In this document: positions 7,173-13,033 of the stretch, one piece after another
Layout of the letters: each line of letters starts with the position of its first letter
Numbering within the stretch: the stretch's first letter is position 1
Source: an uncultured Propionibacteriaceae bacterium
Lineage (GTDB): Bacteria > Actinomycetota > Actinomycetes > Propionibacteriales > Propionibacteriaceae
DNA length: 13,033 nucleotides
Assembly: GCA_936941515.1 (NCBI GenBank)
Contig: CAKZJI010000456.1
Location: 1 to 13,033, forward strand
Direction: 5' to 3'
Program-made: the position numbers and the translations under genes
Notes under the pieces: generated by a model
The model's database searches: none
Seen by the model: the letters and a program-made list of their open reading frames with translations, nothing else
What the model was told of the DNA's origin: nothing

Positions 7173-8627
7173 TTGGCCCGGTTGATCGATGAGTTGCTCG
7201 TCGCCGATGGCGACGAGTCAGCGAAGCTCGCTCAACTGGAGGTCCTCCACCCCGATCAGTGGCTGGATCTGGATCATGGGGCACGCGAGCAGCTGTGGTC
7301 GGCAGAGGAGGCGCCGTACCGCGGACCGGCCGACACACTGGCCTATCAGCTCGCGGCCCGTCCCACGACGCTGACAGCGGTGCTGGCCTCCATGGCGGGC
7401 TCGGGGTATCTGCGGGAGGCCGCGACGCGGCGGCTCGCCGTCGATCCGGCCTCGGCAGCCACCATGGCACTGGCGTTGCGGACAGCCGATCATGTCGAGT
7501 CGATTCGCCGGATAGCCCAGGATGCGCTGGAGCAGCGAGCTAACTACCGGGCGCTGTGGGTTGGGATGCCGCTGCTGCTCCGGTTGAACCGCAGGTCGCA
7601 TGGTGAGCTGGATTGGTTTCTGAAGGCCCAGGCAGCCCAGGGTCGGACACAGCCAGGGCGTCTGCTGATGACGCATCCGGACCCGATCACCCGACGGTGG
7701 GGGTTCAGGAACGCTGACATTGATGCGGTCCAGGCGCTCCGGTTGCTGGCGGAGGAGCACGATCAGCAGATTGTGAGAGAGCTGGTGCGCATCGTGGCGC
7801 GCACCGGGAAGCAGACCTTCCTTGTACGGCTGCTGGCTGCCCGCCAGTCGCAGGCCAGGGAGACGGGGATGCTGGCCCTGCCAGCCGAGCAGTTCTCCGT
7901 CGCGGAGTTGCACCGGATGCTGCTGGACAAGGCGACGAGGGTGCGGCGGGTGGCGGGCGAGAAGCTGAGCAAACGTGGCGAGTCGGTGGCTGAGATATAC
8001 CAGAGTCTCTGGCGTGAGACCCGCTCCCCGCGGGCGCTGGCGGGCTTGGCGACATATGGCTCCCTGCCTCTCGATGAGCTGCGGCAGCTGGTGGTAGACC
8101 CCGACTACCGGATCCGCAGGGAGGCGCTGCGCATGATGCCCGCGCATCAGCTGGAGGATGAGGACATTGCGCTACTGTGGCGCTGCCTTGACACGGCATC
8201 CCACCCTGGCGAGGACAAGCGAGTCGCACAGGCGCTGGGCTCCGTCACGCACCGCTGGGGCTACGAGGCGATCGCTCACCGCTGGACGCGGGTCGATTCT
8301 CAAAGGCGTCTCACGCTCTGGCAGCTGGGTACTCACCGTGGCGGCTGGGACCGGATACGGGCATCGCTGCTGGCCGCCACGGATCCCGACCCTCAGGTCA
8401 GGGGGGCGGGAGTCGCGACGCTTCGCAGCGGCTGGGCCAGGCTGTGGGGGGATCCGACCCCGCGGCAGCTCGCGGACCTCCGGCAGCTCCTGCCCCAGAC
8501 CGAGCTGCCGGAGGACATCCGCCACACCCTGGAATGGCGCATCGCCCTGGTCAAATCGACGGAGGCAAACAACCTCTTTCTCGACCGAACGGCCGACAGC
8601 CTCCGCACGCACACTCCGGCCAGCTGA
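7173..8627 (+). CDS. Uncharacterised HEAT-like helical repeat protein
   Basis: A 484-residue protein of no family I can name. The start is taken as TTG 7173 because AAGGGAG (7162-7168) sits 4 bases before it; a second TTG at 7182 is the alternative. There is no signal peptide or membrane span, so it is probably cytosolic. The sequence is almost wholly helical, with recurring Asp-Pro/Arg/Ala units of the HEAT/armadillo kind: MAGSGYLREAATRRLAVDP (74-92), THPDPITRRWGFRNAD (167-182), LLDKATRVRRVAGEKLSKRG (250-269), VVDPDYRIRREALRMMP (307-323) and ATDPDPQVRGAGVATLRSG (402-420). Such solenoids usually bind protein or nucleic acid. No catalytic motif is visible. It follows the iron operon by 85 bases with its own ribosome site, so it might be co-transcribed or independent. 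High GC at third positions supports a real gene. Its function is unknown. Confidence 0.85.
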   Translation: MARLIDELLVADGDESAKLAQLEVLHPDQWLDLDHGAREQLWSAEEAPYRGPADTLAYQLAARPTTLTAVLASMAGSGYLREAATRRLAVDPASAATMALALRTADHVESIRRIAQDALEQRANYRALWVGMPLLLRLNRRSHGELDWFLKAQAAQGRTQPGRLLMTHPDPITRRWGFRNADIDAVQALRLLAEEHDQQIVRELVRIVARTGKQTFLVRLLAARQSQARETGMLALPAEQFSVAELHRMLLDKATRVRRVAGEKLSKRGESVAEIYQSLWRETRSPRALAGLATYGSLPLDELRQLVVDPDYRIRREALRMMPAHQLEDEDIALLWRCLDTASHPGEDKRVAQALGSVTHRWGYEAIAHRWTRVDSQRRLTLWQLGTHRGGWDRIRASLLAATDPDPQVRGAGVATLRSGWARLWGDPTPRQLADLRQLLPQTELPEDIRHTLEWRIALVKSTEANNLFLDRTADSLRTHTPAS

Positions 8628-8704
8628 CTACCCAGTGACTATGCACCTCGAAGCCCAACCACAGCTGATAGAAGACATTCAGAAACGACGGCGATGCACC
8701 AAGT

Positions 8705-8733
8705 CTTATAAAATTTTCTCAGGAAATCTGCAA
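8705..8733 (-). promoter_or_regulatory. Candidate minus-strand promoter facing the HEAT-like gene
   Basis: Read on the minus strand, TTGCAG (8733-8728) and TATAAG (8710-8705) are separated by exactly 17 bases in an AT-rich patch. The -10 matches the housekeeping consensus at 5 of 6 positions and the -35 at 3 of 6. Transcription would run antisense into the 3' end of the HEAT-like repeat gene. This is weak evidence on its own. Confidence 0.25.
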
Positions 8734-8954
8734 CTGGTGAAGCTTCAAGGAAGGGACCCACTCCGAGCCACCGCCCACCACCCCGCATTCGCGTCTGTGT
8801 TCGACACCTTCATAGAGCACCTTTACCATCGGCTGGCTCATCCACCAATCAGGCCTTGGAGGGATAAGCGCGCAATTGGCCTGCACAGCCCGGCAGGCAT
8901 GCTCCAAGCCCACTCAGCCGCTATTGGATGACTGATCCGGGATAACCCGTCGAT

Positions 8955-9014
8955 GGGTCTGGGAACCCACCCCGCGCACTCACGGGGTCTGGGAACCCAC
9001 CCCGCGCACTCACG
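8955..9014. repeat. Two perfect tandem copies of a 30-bp unit
   Basis: The unit begins GGGTCTGGGAACCCACCCC and ends CGCGCACTCACG. It occurs at 8955-8984 and again, identically, at 8985-9014. It contains internal inverted halves (GGGTctgggaACCC). Just upstream, ACCCGTCGATGGGT (8945-8958) is another inverted repeat that runs into the first copy. Thirty bases is a multiple of three, so on the minus strand it reads as VSARGGFPDP twice, but I do not believe that frame is a gene. Confidence 0.85.
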
Positions 9015-9396
9015 ACGAGGCCCTCAAAGCCCGATTCCATGGGGTTTTCAGCGAGGGCAGGCATCGCACACCCACCCCGACCCCCCGAGGTGATGCGCCC
9101 CTCACGGAGGGCTTCCGCAAACCCCAAACCCACATCAAGTAAGCCGGGCATCCTCCGTCAGATGACACACCTCACTCTTGGAGAACTAACAAAAGTCAAG
9201 ATTTTCGCGCTATGGTTCACCTGACAGCCGAGAGCCGGATAGCCGACTCGACAGGCACCCAAACTATCGTGCGATTGGGAGCAGGTAAAGGCTGATCACG
9301 ACCAGCCCTCCGGGGCCAAAGGTGAAGTCGGTGCGGGCAGCACATGACCTCACACCCTCGCACGAGTGACAAACGGTGATGCGCTAAGAGGTGGAT

Positions 9397-10806
9397 ATGC
9401 GGGGACGTCAAGAGCCGCTGCTGACGATTCGCGGCCTGCACAAGGCCTTCGGAAGTCATCAAGTACTCAAGGGAGTCGACCTTGAGCTTGAGGCTGGGGA
9501 AGTGCTGGGGCTCGTCGGCCCCAACGGCGTTGGCAAGTCCACGATGGCATCGATCATCGCCGGGAACACACCGGCGGATTCGGGAGAGATCCGCCTGTCA
9601 GGCCCCGGATGGGATGCCAAGCGAGTCATGCTCATCGACCCGGAGCACAGGCTGGACCCCGACCTAACCATCGCCCAGGCCATGTTCCGCGCCAGCGAGG
9701 GCGAGCACTCCGATGAGGAACTTCTCATCAAGGCCCGTCGCACCCTGGCCGAGGCCGGCATCCCGCTGCTTCCCACTGATCGTCTGGGGACCCTGAGTCC
9801 CACCGACCTGCGCATGACCGAGGTGGCCCGCATCCTGGGAGATCCACGCGATGTCATCCTCGTCGACGAGCTCAGCAATGCCCTGAGCCGCCTGGAGCTG
9901 GAGGACCTGCGGTACGCCCTGATGCGCAGCACCAAGCAGAACCGCGGCGTCATCTACGTCACCCATCACCTCGACGAGGCCATTCGGCTGTGCGATCGCA
10001 TCGCCGTGCTCCGCGATGGTCGGGTGGAGGGGGTCTTCGAATCCCGCAAGACCACGGTGGATGAACTCACCGAGGCGATGTTCGGCGAGACCGTGAACTC
10101 CAGGGGACGGCATTCCCACGCCACCCAGGACGTGGTGCTTGACGTGGAGGGGCTCAACTGCACGGGCACCCCCATCTCGTTCAGACTGCATCGCGGCGAG
10201 GTCCTCGGCTTCAACGGGGCGAGGCACTCCGGCATCTCGGAGCTGCGTGACGCTCTGCTCGGGAAACATCCCGGGGAGTTCGAGTCCCTGATGGTCGATG
10301 GGCTGCCCGCCAGCATCGCCTCTCCCCGCGACCTGCCCGCCCTGGGCGTCTCGGTGCTCACCAACATGTCAGATCCAGACAGCGACTCCCACACGGCCCG
10401 CAACATCGCGATGCTCGACGGCGAGGACATCGACGACGAGGGCATTGAGGACACCACCAAGATTCTGCTGATGCTGCGCGAGTCCGAGTCCAGGCTGAGC
10501 AAGCTGATGAAACGGCCCATGCTGTCCACCGGTCAGCGCCGCTGGCAGCAGATGCAGGAGCTTGCCAGCCAGACCTCCCGCATCATGATCCTGATTGAAC
10601 CGTCGGAGGGCTTGGACGTGGCCATGCAAGACCGCTTCATGCGGCTGCTGGAGGAGGTGACGGGACGCGGCGTCGGCATTCTGCTGTTCACCAGCAATGA
10701 GGCGGAGCTGCAGCAGCTCAGCGACCGCATCCTGGAGATCGCCGACGGGGCCATCCAGTCCGAGTGGTCTCCTCTCGACATGGAGCCGCTGCACGTCGCC
10801 AGCTGA
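9397..10806 (+). CDS. Orphan RbsA-like double-NBD ABC protein with degenerate motifs
   Basis: A 469-residue soluble protein with two tandem ABC ATPase domains, organised like the monosaccharide (RbsA/MglA) importers, which are usually near 500 residues. I prefer ATG 9397, with AGAGG (9387-9391) 5 bases upstream, over an in-frame GTG at 9391 that abuts the same ribosome site. Domain 1 has a good Walker A (GPNGVGKST, 41-49), Walker B (VILVDE, 153-158) and switch His190, but its signature is LSPTD (133-137) in place of LSGGQ, and the Q-loop region (DPEHRLDPDLT) lacks the glutamine. Domain 2 has a broken Walker A (GFNGARHSG, 271-279), signature LSTGQ (376-380), IMILIE for Walker B (396-401, no Asp) and Ser433 where the switch His would be, the last being normal for RbsA second domains. 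No permease or binding protein is adjacent. It may serve a distant transporter or have a non-transport role. Confidence 0.88.
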   Translation: MRGRQEPLLTIRGLHKAFGSHQVLKGVDLELEAGEVLGLVGPNGVGKSTMASIIAGNTPADSGEIRLSGPGWDAKRVMLIDPEHRLDPDLTIAQAMFRASEGEHSDEELLIKARRTLAEAGIPLLPTDRLGTLSPTDLRMTEVARILGDPRDVILVDELSNALSRLELEDLRYALMRSTKQNRGVIYVTHHLDEAIRLCDRIAVLRDGRVEGVFESRKTTVDELTEAMFGETVNSRGRHSHATQDVVLDVEGLNCTGTPISFRLHRGEVLGFNGARHSGISELRDALLGKHPGEFESLMVDGLPASIASPRDLPALGVSVLTNMSDPDSDSHTARNIAMLDGEDIDDEGIEDTTKILLMLRESESRLSKLMKRPMLSTGQRRWQQMQELASQTSRIMILIEPSEGLDVAMQDRFMRLLEEVTGRGVGILLFTSNEAELQQLSDRILEIADGAIQSEWSPLDMEPLHVAS

Positions 10807-10827
10807 CATGCATCCCTCGTCCTTCCG

Positions 10828-10869
10828 GTGAGGAGCCCTGGTCCGAATCCACGCGCCAGAGCTCCTCAC
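10828..10869. terminator. Strong hairpin downstream of the ABC gene
   Basis: GTGAGGAGCCCTGG (10828-10841) pairs with CCAGAGCTCCTCAC (10856-10869), a 14-bp stem with one C-A mismatch and a 14-base loop. It starts 22 bases after the ABC stop codon, where a terminator is expected. No T-tract follows. Confidence 0.6.
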
Positions 10870-11082
10870 AGCAGCACAAGGACGTGGGAATAGAAAACCT
10901 CTTGTCTCAGGAACCGGTCGTCGACAGCTGTGAAGAGGCTGCACGGCTCAGAGTTGACCGATGGGGCCCACTCCCCCATCACTTCGACCCTCTGTCCTGC
11001 CTTCCCTGTGTCCCAGGCCTGATGTAGATTCATACCGTCAGTTGTGCGAGTTGAGCCGAAGCGCCGCCTCAGGGAGGTCTTT

Positions 11083-11268
11083 GTGACGGATTACAGTCTT
11101 GATGATTTGCATGCGTCGCGGGATGTGGTGTGGGATTTCGAGGTGAGTGGCAGTCTTGCTGGGAAGCTTGATGCTGCGGCGGGTACGGTTGAGGGGCAGG
11201 TTGCTCCTCTCACCGGCGCCAGCATCCGGGAGACTATCCTCTATTCGTTGCTGCGTCCGCACGGATGA
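11083..11268 (+). CDS. Small ORF resembling the N-terminus of a WXG/LXG-like secreted effector, probably truncated
   Basis: A 61-residue product. GTG 11083 is chosen because a near-perfect AGGGAGG (11071-11077) lies 5 bases upstream; the open frame continues back to about 11044 without a better site. The protein reads VTDYSLDDLHASRDVVWDFE, then VSGSLAGKLDAAAGTVEGQV, a helical segment of the style seen at the start of actinobacterial type VII-like or polymorphic effector proteins. I recognise this by pattern only. After APLTGAS the sequence changes character (IRETILYSLLRPHG) and stops, which suggests truncation. Codons up to about 11205 are rich in T-ending triplets (GAT, CTT, TTG, AGT, GGT), unlike the neighbouring genes, hinting at foreign origin. 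It could be a functional micro-protein, but a broken 5' end is more likely. Confidence 0.5.
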   Translation: MTDYSLDDLHASRDVVWDFEVSGSLAGKLDAAAGTVEGQVAPLTGASIRETILYSLLRPHG

Positions 11269-11299
11269 CTCAGCCTCTCGGCTGTTTAGTGTGAACCAC

Positions 11300-11935
11300 A
11301 TGGGAGAACACCAGCAGCCGCGCATGTGCGTCAGCGACTTCGACCGGGACGCCGCCATCACCATCCTGTAGGACGCCCATGCCAGCGGGCGCCTCGACCT
11401 CGACGAATTCGAGGAGCGCCGAGACGCCGCCCTTGCAGCCAGGTACTTCCACGAGGTGACGGAACTGGTCGCGGACCTGCCGGAGGGCCGCCATCTCATC
11501 GGACCTGAAGGGCCCGTGAACTTTCCCGTGCCCTACGCGGGCGCGGGACGCGTCGTTCCCACACGAAACGAGCAGCCAGGCTTGAAGGTCGTGTTCATGA
11601 CCGGCCGAACCATGCGGCTCGACCCCGGTTCCCCGGGTCGGCGTGACCTCGCGGTGTGGGGCGGCCACGACATCTACGTTGCGGACGCCATGGGCCGCGG
11701 CAATGTCGTAGTGATGCACTGCAGCGCCCTCATGGGCGGCCACAACATCTACGTCCCCGCAGGTGTCCGCGTCGTCGACGAGACGACCGCGGTCATGGGC
11801 GGCTGTGACGTTGAGCCCACTGCGATGGGCGACGGGTCCAACGGCACCCTCGTACTTCGCGGCTTCGTCATGTGGGGCGGCCACGATGTGAAGCTCGATC
11901 CAGCCACGATCCAGGGCCCGCCGCCGCGGTACTGA
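11300..11935 (+). pseudogene. DUF1707 protein with LiaF-like C-terminal beta domain, interrupted by an in-frame amber codon
   Basis: From ATG 11300 the frame encodes a DUF1707 domain, the actinobacterial N-terminal module with the pattern RVSDxDRE...L..A...GRL.L.EF.ER...A..AR...EL..L..DLP. Here it reads PRMCVSDFDRDAAITIL, then TAG (11369-11371), then DAHASGRLDLDEFEERRDAA and LAARYFHEVTELVADLP. The stop replaces what is probably a Gln codon (CAG to TAG, a single transition) in the first helix. The rest is intact to TGA 11933-11935. The C-terminal part has four repeated beta turns (WGGHDIYV, MGGHNIYV, MGGCDVEP, WGGHDVKL) like the cell-wall-stress LiaF C-terminal domain. There is no membrane span. 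The start is uncertain: GTG 11291 and ATG 11324 are alternatives and none has a good ribosome site. Translation of the C-terminal part alone from GTG 11456 is conceivable. Confidence 0.8.
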
Positions 11936-11948
11936 TCTGCATCGGACG

Positions 11949-12131
11949 TTGTCATTCCGGGCACGTTCGACCCTTCCGGCTGGTAAACAGTTCCTTACGA
12001 CTTCTACCGAAGCGTTCACGTTCAGTGGCGACTGGTCCGCTCAGCTGGTGGCCACCGCCATCCACAACGGGCATGATCTGCGCGACGACACCGCGCGGCT
12101 CATGAAGCTCGGCAGTGTCATAGGGTCCTAG
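11949..12131 (+). pseudogene. Orphan fragment resembling an internal segment of the same effector family
   Basis: The frame reads FLTTSTEAFTFSGDWSAQLV then ATAIHNGHDLRDDTARLMKL and stops at TAG 12129-12131. The helical segment with a central FSGDW is what would follow the N-terminal helix of a WXG/LXG-like effector (compare the small ORF at 11083). There is no ribosome site, and its only start is a TTG. The stop codon falls exactly where the insertion-element-like sequence begins (GTGTCTCGTGTCG from 12131), so the original frame was probably cut there. High third-position GC suggests it once coded. I consider it a gene remnant; the family assignment is inference. Confidence 0.4.
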
Positions 12132-12233
12132 TGTCTCGTGTCGTTAGTTTCTTTTGGGTTTGCTTTGGTGAGGTTGTCGCGCGTCATAATTTCTGGCAGG
12201 GCTGTTGTGTAGGTCCTGGAGGAGTTGTTGATT

Positions 12234-12551
12234 ATGGGTAGGCTTCCTTCGATCCCGGTGGAGGAGAAGATCCGGGTGGTGTTGGCTGTGTTGTCTGGTG
12301 AGGTGTCGATTGCTGAGGCTGTGCGGAAGGAGAAGGTCTCGGAGCAGTCGATTGGTTGTTGGAAGGCTGCCTTCTTGGAGGCGGGGAAGTCCGTTCTTGC
12401 TGTGGGTAAGAGCTGCCTGTCGGGTAGGGAGGAGCAGCTGGAGGCGGAGGTGGCTGATCTGACTTTGGCGTTGGGTGAGGCGCATCTTGAGGCCAGGGTG
12501 TGAAAGAAGTCTGCTGAGGGCCGTTTGGGCCCTTCGAGGATCTCGAGGTGA
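12234..12551 (+). pseudogene. IS3-like transposase OrfA (HTH protein), nonsense-disrupted
   Basis: ATG 12234 has GGAGGAG (12218-12224) 9 bases upstream. The product has the transposase helix-turn-helix (residues about 7-51: VEEKIRVVLAVLSGEVSIAE, then KVSEQSIGCWKAAFLEAG), followed by a leucine-zipper-like coiled coil (REEQLEAEVADLTLALGEAH, 65-84). It stops early at TGA 12501-12503 after 89 residues. Beyond that codon the same frame continues KKSAEGRLGPSRISR to a second TGA at 12549-12551, which overlaps the GTG of orfB as GTGA. This natural coupling junction shows that the first TGA is probably a mutated Trp (TGG) codon. OrfA binds the element's ends and regulates OrfAB in this family. Confidence 0.75.
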
Positions 12552-13033
12552 TCTGCAAGGAGGAGGGTGTCTCGACGTCGAGGTTCTGTGGGTTGTTCGA
12601 GATACCCGAACGTACGTGGCGGCGTTGGCAGGCCAAGGCTCGTCAGGCGTCACGGGTGAAGGGGCCTTGGCCCCAGCCGGTGCGTGACGAGGTGCGCCTG
12701 GTGGTGGGTGAGCATGCGTTGCAGCATCCTGTGTGGGGTCATCGCAGGATCTGGGCGCTTGCCCGCCATGACGGCTATCGGGTTGTGAGGCGACGGTGTT
12801 GCGCGCTTTGCGGGATGAGGAGCTGCTCCAGTCGGCTGGGTGTTAGCGTCAGTGTCGCCAGCTCGTGAAGCAGCGTAAGGCCGCTTTCGCGGAGACTCCG
12901 ATGGGTGCGAATCAGGTGTGGCAGCTGGATTTCACCGAGCTGGAGACCACGACTGGTGGTACGTGGCGGATCGCTGGCTGCCGGGACTACTACTCGAAAT
13001 ACGAGTACCCCTTCTATGTCTTTGCGCCTGCGA
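12548..13033 (+). pseudogene. IS3-like transposase OrfB (rve integrase core), frameshifted, nonsense-disrupted, 3' incomplete
   Basis: From GTG 12548 the frame gives the OrfB N-terminal region: VSTSRFCGLFEIPERTWRRW, then EHALQHPVWGHRRIWALARH, which contains the usual 'GHRRIW' motif of the HTH_21 segment. Near 12782-12787 one base seems to be missing. The coding frame then continues one frame over as EATVLRALRDEELLQSAG, meets TAG at 12844-12846, and resumes QCRQLVKQRKAAFAETPMGA then NQVWQLDFTELETTTGGTW. The Asp codon at 12928-12930 (WQLDFTE) is the first residue of the DDE triad; the later Asp and Glu lie beyond the window. The frameshift plus the nonsense codon make it inactive unless corrected. 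Confidence 0.8.

Larger units (their letters stand above)
8628..9396. other. Gene-free region of about 770 bases with tandem repeat and AT-rich patch
   Basis: No open frame here shows a credible ribosome site together with the high third-position GC of the neighbouring genes. It holds an AT-rich patch at about 8701-8735, a two-copy 30-bp tandem repeat at 8955-9014 and a further AT-rich spot near 9180-9220 (AACTAACAAAAGTCAAG) that could be part of a promoter for the ABC gene at 9397, though no confident -35/-10 pair can be set. It could be decayed coding sequence or long regulatory sequence. Confidence 0.5.
12131..13033 (+). mobile_element. IS3-type insertion element, left part, decayed
   Basis: Two adjacent transposase frames, an HTH orfA and an integrase-core orfB with an ancestral GTGA overlap, identify a two-ORF IS3-like element that runs off the right edge. 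The left boundary is put at about 12131, where the base composition switches to G/T-rich on the plus strand and the upstream frame ends. Terminal inverted repeats cannot be confirmed because the right end is outside the window. Three separate lesions in the two genes mean it cannot make its own transposase. Confidence 0.75.

Noticed and set aside
8158..8931. Plus-strand frame overlapping the end of the HEAT-like gene and running into the intergenic region, including a possible 97-codon gene from ATG 8641
   Set aside because: The overlapping part is out of frame with a good gene. The 8641-8931 part has nearly flat third-position base use, no ribosome site and no family resemblance.
8955..9014. 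CRISPR array
   Set aside because: The two repeats are directly adjacent with no spacer, and there are only two copies.
8921..9151. Minus-strand frame with a repeated peptide VSARGGFPDP
   Set aside because: The peptide repeat follows automatically from a 30-bp DNA tandem repeat. There is no ribosome site and the rest of the product resembles nothing I know.
10836..10860. tRNA 3' end, from the T-loop-like GGTCCGAATCC
   Set aside because: The bases flanking the loop do not form a T-stem, and no acceptor or anticodon arm is found upstream. The bases belong to the hairpin at 10828-10869.
12500..12551. Programmed -1 frameshift between orfA and orfB
   Set aside because: No slippery heptamer such as A6G is present, and the two frames meet at a GTGA overlap instead.

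Overview
The window is high-GC DNA with GTG and TTG starts, a DUF1707-type gene and DtxR-like iron-box motifs. This points to an actinobacterium. The mix of secreted subtilase, FecCD-type iron uptake and decayed transposase would suit a host-associated Propionibacteriaceae-like organism, but that family-level placement is a guess from style and not from a search.

Layout: (1) 2-397 is the 3' end of a secreted PKD/thrombospondin-type-3 protein. It converges on (2) a large secreted S8 subtilase on the minus strand (459-3668), with a strong hairpin between them. (3) The divergent intergenic region 3669-3976 carries a DtxR/IdeR-like iron box and a separate perfect 18-bp palindrome. (4) 3977-7087 is a compact ferric-siderophore/heme-type ABC importer operon of lipoprotein, FecCD permease and ATPase, with a 4-base gap and then an ATGA overlap. 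(5) 7173-8627 encodes an uncharacterised all-helical HEAT-like repeat protein. (6) 8628-9396 has no convincing gene but holds a 30-bp tandem repeat. (7) 9397-10806 encodes an RbsA-like double-NBD ABC protein with degenerate motifs and no permease or binding protein nearby. It is followed by a 14-bp-stem hairpin. (8) 10807-13033 is a graveyard: a small ORF that looks like the N-terminus of a WXG/LXG-like secreted effector, a DUF1707 gene broken by an amber codon, a second effector-like fragment, and the left part of an IS3-type element with three separate lesions.

How the genes fit: the iron box lies between the subtilase and the uptake operon. A plausible reading is a low-iron response in which a secreted protease and an iron-chelate importer are induced together. 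The right third shows insertion and decay, and the effector-like pieces may be two halves of one interrupted gene. No complete new system is demonstrated. The most unusual items are the subtilase with an LPKTG motif but no membrane anchor, the degenerate orphan ABC protein, and the split effector/DUF1707 remnant.
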